A stretch of 19,660 bases of DNA from 2-02-FULL-43-13 sp043813805. GTDB taxonomy: Bacteria > Patescibacteriota > Minisyncoccia > Minisyncoccales > MHMH01. The translations under genes were made by a program, and so were the position numbers. Below the pieces are notes generated by a model, which was not told the DNA's origin, did not search any database, and saw only the letters and a list, made by a program, of their open reading frames with translations. The stretch is taken from contig JBDRKR010000004.1 in the NCBI GenBank assembly GCA_043813805.1, positions 1-19,660 on the forward strand, written 5' to 3'. Below, piece after piece: positions 18,940-19,660 of the stretch. The stretch's first letter is position 1, and the number at the start of each line of letters is the position of its first letter.

Positions 18940-19500
18940 CTAAAAAGCATTTTTAAATGTATAAGAAGGATAGCCGCGGACAGGCTGTTTAAATTTAAGC
19001 GTTCCAATTACGCATCCTGGATTAGCCGATGCAAAACAAAAGTACTCTACATCCTTTGTGGGATTATTAATCGGTTGATTTTCTAAAACCTTTATTAATG
19101 GTTGAATAAATTCAATCCACTTACCCTCTTCGTTTGCTAAACTAGAGTCGAGGTCGTGATTTTCGAGAAATTGCTTCATCTCTTTTCCCAATCCATCCAT
19201 GTATGCAAACTGCATTACTGGCGACATTGTCTGTACTGATGCTGGATTGGCTATTTCGCTTAATGCTGTTTTGTACATATCATCTATTATTATTTTCATC
19301 TGCGGAGAGATGTAATCCTTTTTGATATGAACTGTCCAGTCGGAATAGAACTTAAGTAAGGGATATTGAGCACTACTATTTTCATGGTCGAGGATTTTTC
19401 TTAATTCAACCATAAAATAAACCACGTGGCATTCTTCTTTTAGTGAAGGGTGCTGTGATAAAAATGTTTTAAATTTTTCTATTATCTCTAATTGAACCAT
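18940..19500 (-). CDS. hypothetical soluble protein, 186 aa
   Basis: I do not recognise this protein. It is predominantly alpha-helical for the first 140 residues, with an amphipathic start (EIIEKFKTFLSQHPSL), a conserved-looking segment PLLKFYSDWTVHIKKDYI (about 47-64) containing Trp, His and a Lys pair, then a region with several Met and a C-terminal YFCFASANPGCVIGTLKF that may form beta strands. There are no membrane segments. The ATG follows the stop of the partial upstream frame by 13 bases, suggesting an operon, and no strong Shine-Dalgarno site is present. Location beside an IS and a DNA-binding gene gives an accessory-region context, but no defence or phage motif can be named. Confidence 0.6.
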   Translation of the reverse strand: MVQLEIIEKFKTFLSQHPSLKEECHVVYFMVELRKILDHENSSAQYPLLKFYSDWTVHIKKDYISPQMKIIIDDMYKTALSEIANPASVQTMSPVMQFAYMDGLGKEMKQFLENHDLDSSLANEEGKWIEFIQPLIKVLENQPINNPTKDVEYFCFASANPGCVIGTLKFKQPVRGYPSYTFKNAF

Positions 19501-19513
19501 GGGACTTAATTAT

Positions 19514-19660
19514 CTAATTATCCTTTTCAAAAAGAATATACTTTTTTAAACCTTCCGAGAAAAATTTATCGATGTTTTTATACTCTCCGCGGTATTGAGT
19601 AATCAAAAACTGACTAAAATTATAGTCTATTTTATCTGGAGTAAACCATAAATTCATTAT
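19514..19660 (-). CDS. partial or very short upstream gene of the 186-aa protein
   Basis: An open frame enters from the right edge and ends with TAG at 19514, giving at least 48 residues: an aromatic-rich segment (LWFTPDKIDYNFSQFL), then QYRGEYKNIDKFF and LKKYILFEKDN. An ATG at 19657 could be its start (47 aa), or the frame could continue beyond the window as the C-terminus of a larger protein. It runs in the same direction as the 186-aa gene, 13 bases ahead of it, so the two are likely co-transcribed. No family can be assigned. Confidence 0.5.
   Translation of the reverse strand: MMNLWFTPDKIDYNFSQFLITQYRGEYKNIDKFFSEGLKKYILFEKDN

Noticed and set aside
1..19660. Alternative genetic code (TGA as Gly or Trp)
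   Set aside because: TGA ends iscU and the 56-aa gene cleanly, and the conserved proteins (ClpB, NifS, HtrA, ComEC) are complete without internal TGA.

Overview
The window looks like a stretch of a Patescibacteria (Candidate Phyla Radiation) chromosome, most likely Parcubacteria-like. Evidence: the DNA is AT-rich; genes are packed with gaps of a few bases, short overlaps or convergent stops; a DUF5674-type gene sits beside ClpB, HtrA, a NifS/IscU pair, a short ComEC and a cassette of glycosyltransferases; and several promoters lie so close to their start codons that the mRNAs should be leaderless. TGA is a normal stop (for example iscU), so this is not a recoded Gracilibacteria/Absconditabacteria genome. 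This placement is inference from gene content, not from a marker phylogeny.

Layout. 1-2364: a partial anchored protein, two small membrane proteins, a DUF5674-like protein, and a plus-strand membrane protein whose four aspartates have the spacing of the CDP-alcohol phosphotransferase motif. 2374-7204: ClpB disaggregase flanked by two HtrA-type proteins, one catalytically intact (5921-7204) and one that kept only the catalytic Ser (2374-3114). 7214-8829: cysteine desulfurase and IscU scaffold for Fe-S assembly, leading into htrA. 8874-14340: a tight five-gene glycan cassette (GT-B transferase, DMT-type transporter, anchored TIM-barrel glycosidase, processive GT2 and soluble GT2). 14398-15861: ComEC DNA-uptake channel without its C-terminal metallo-beta-lactamase domain. 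15972-16652: two unknown genes with strong Shine-Dalgarno sites, one a 56-aa four-cysteine protein. 16673-16884: a GC-rich structured stretch. 16885-18274: a complete IS3-family (IS150-like) insertion sequence with inverted repeats, a GATC target duplication and a T TTT TTA frameshift site. 18327-19660: a zinc-ribbon/helix-turn-helix protein facing two unrecognised genes.

Regulation. Five genes (DUF5674-like, the phosphotransferase-like gene, clpB, nifS, comEC) have a -10-like hexamer exactly 6 nt before ATG. In contrast, the genes around the IS use AGGAGG or AAGGGG ribosome-binding sites. A near-identical palindrome (TGAAAGAGG, loop TTTAG, CCTCTTTCA) occurs three times in the first 6 kb, always in one orientation. 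Each copy is followed on the minus strand by a different GC hairpin plus six T and then by a minus-strand gene, including clpB. This two-hairpin cassette is the most unusual feature of the window and may be an attenuator, a compound terminator or an operator.
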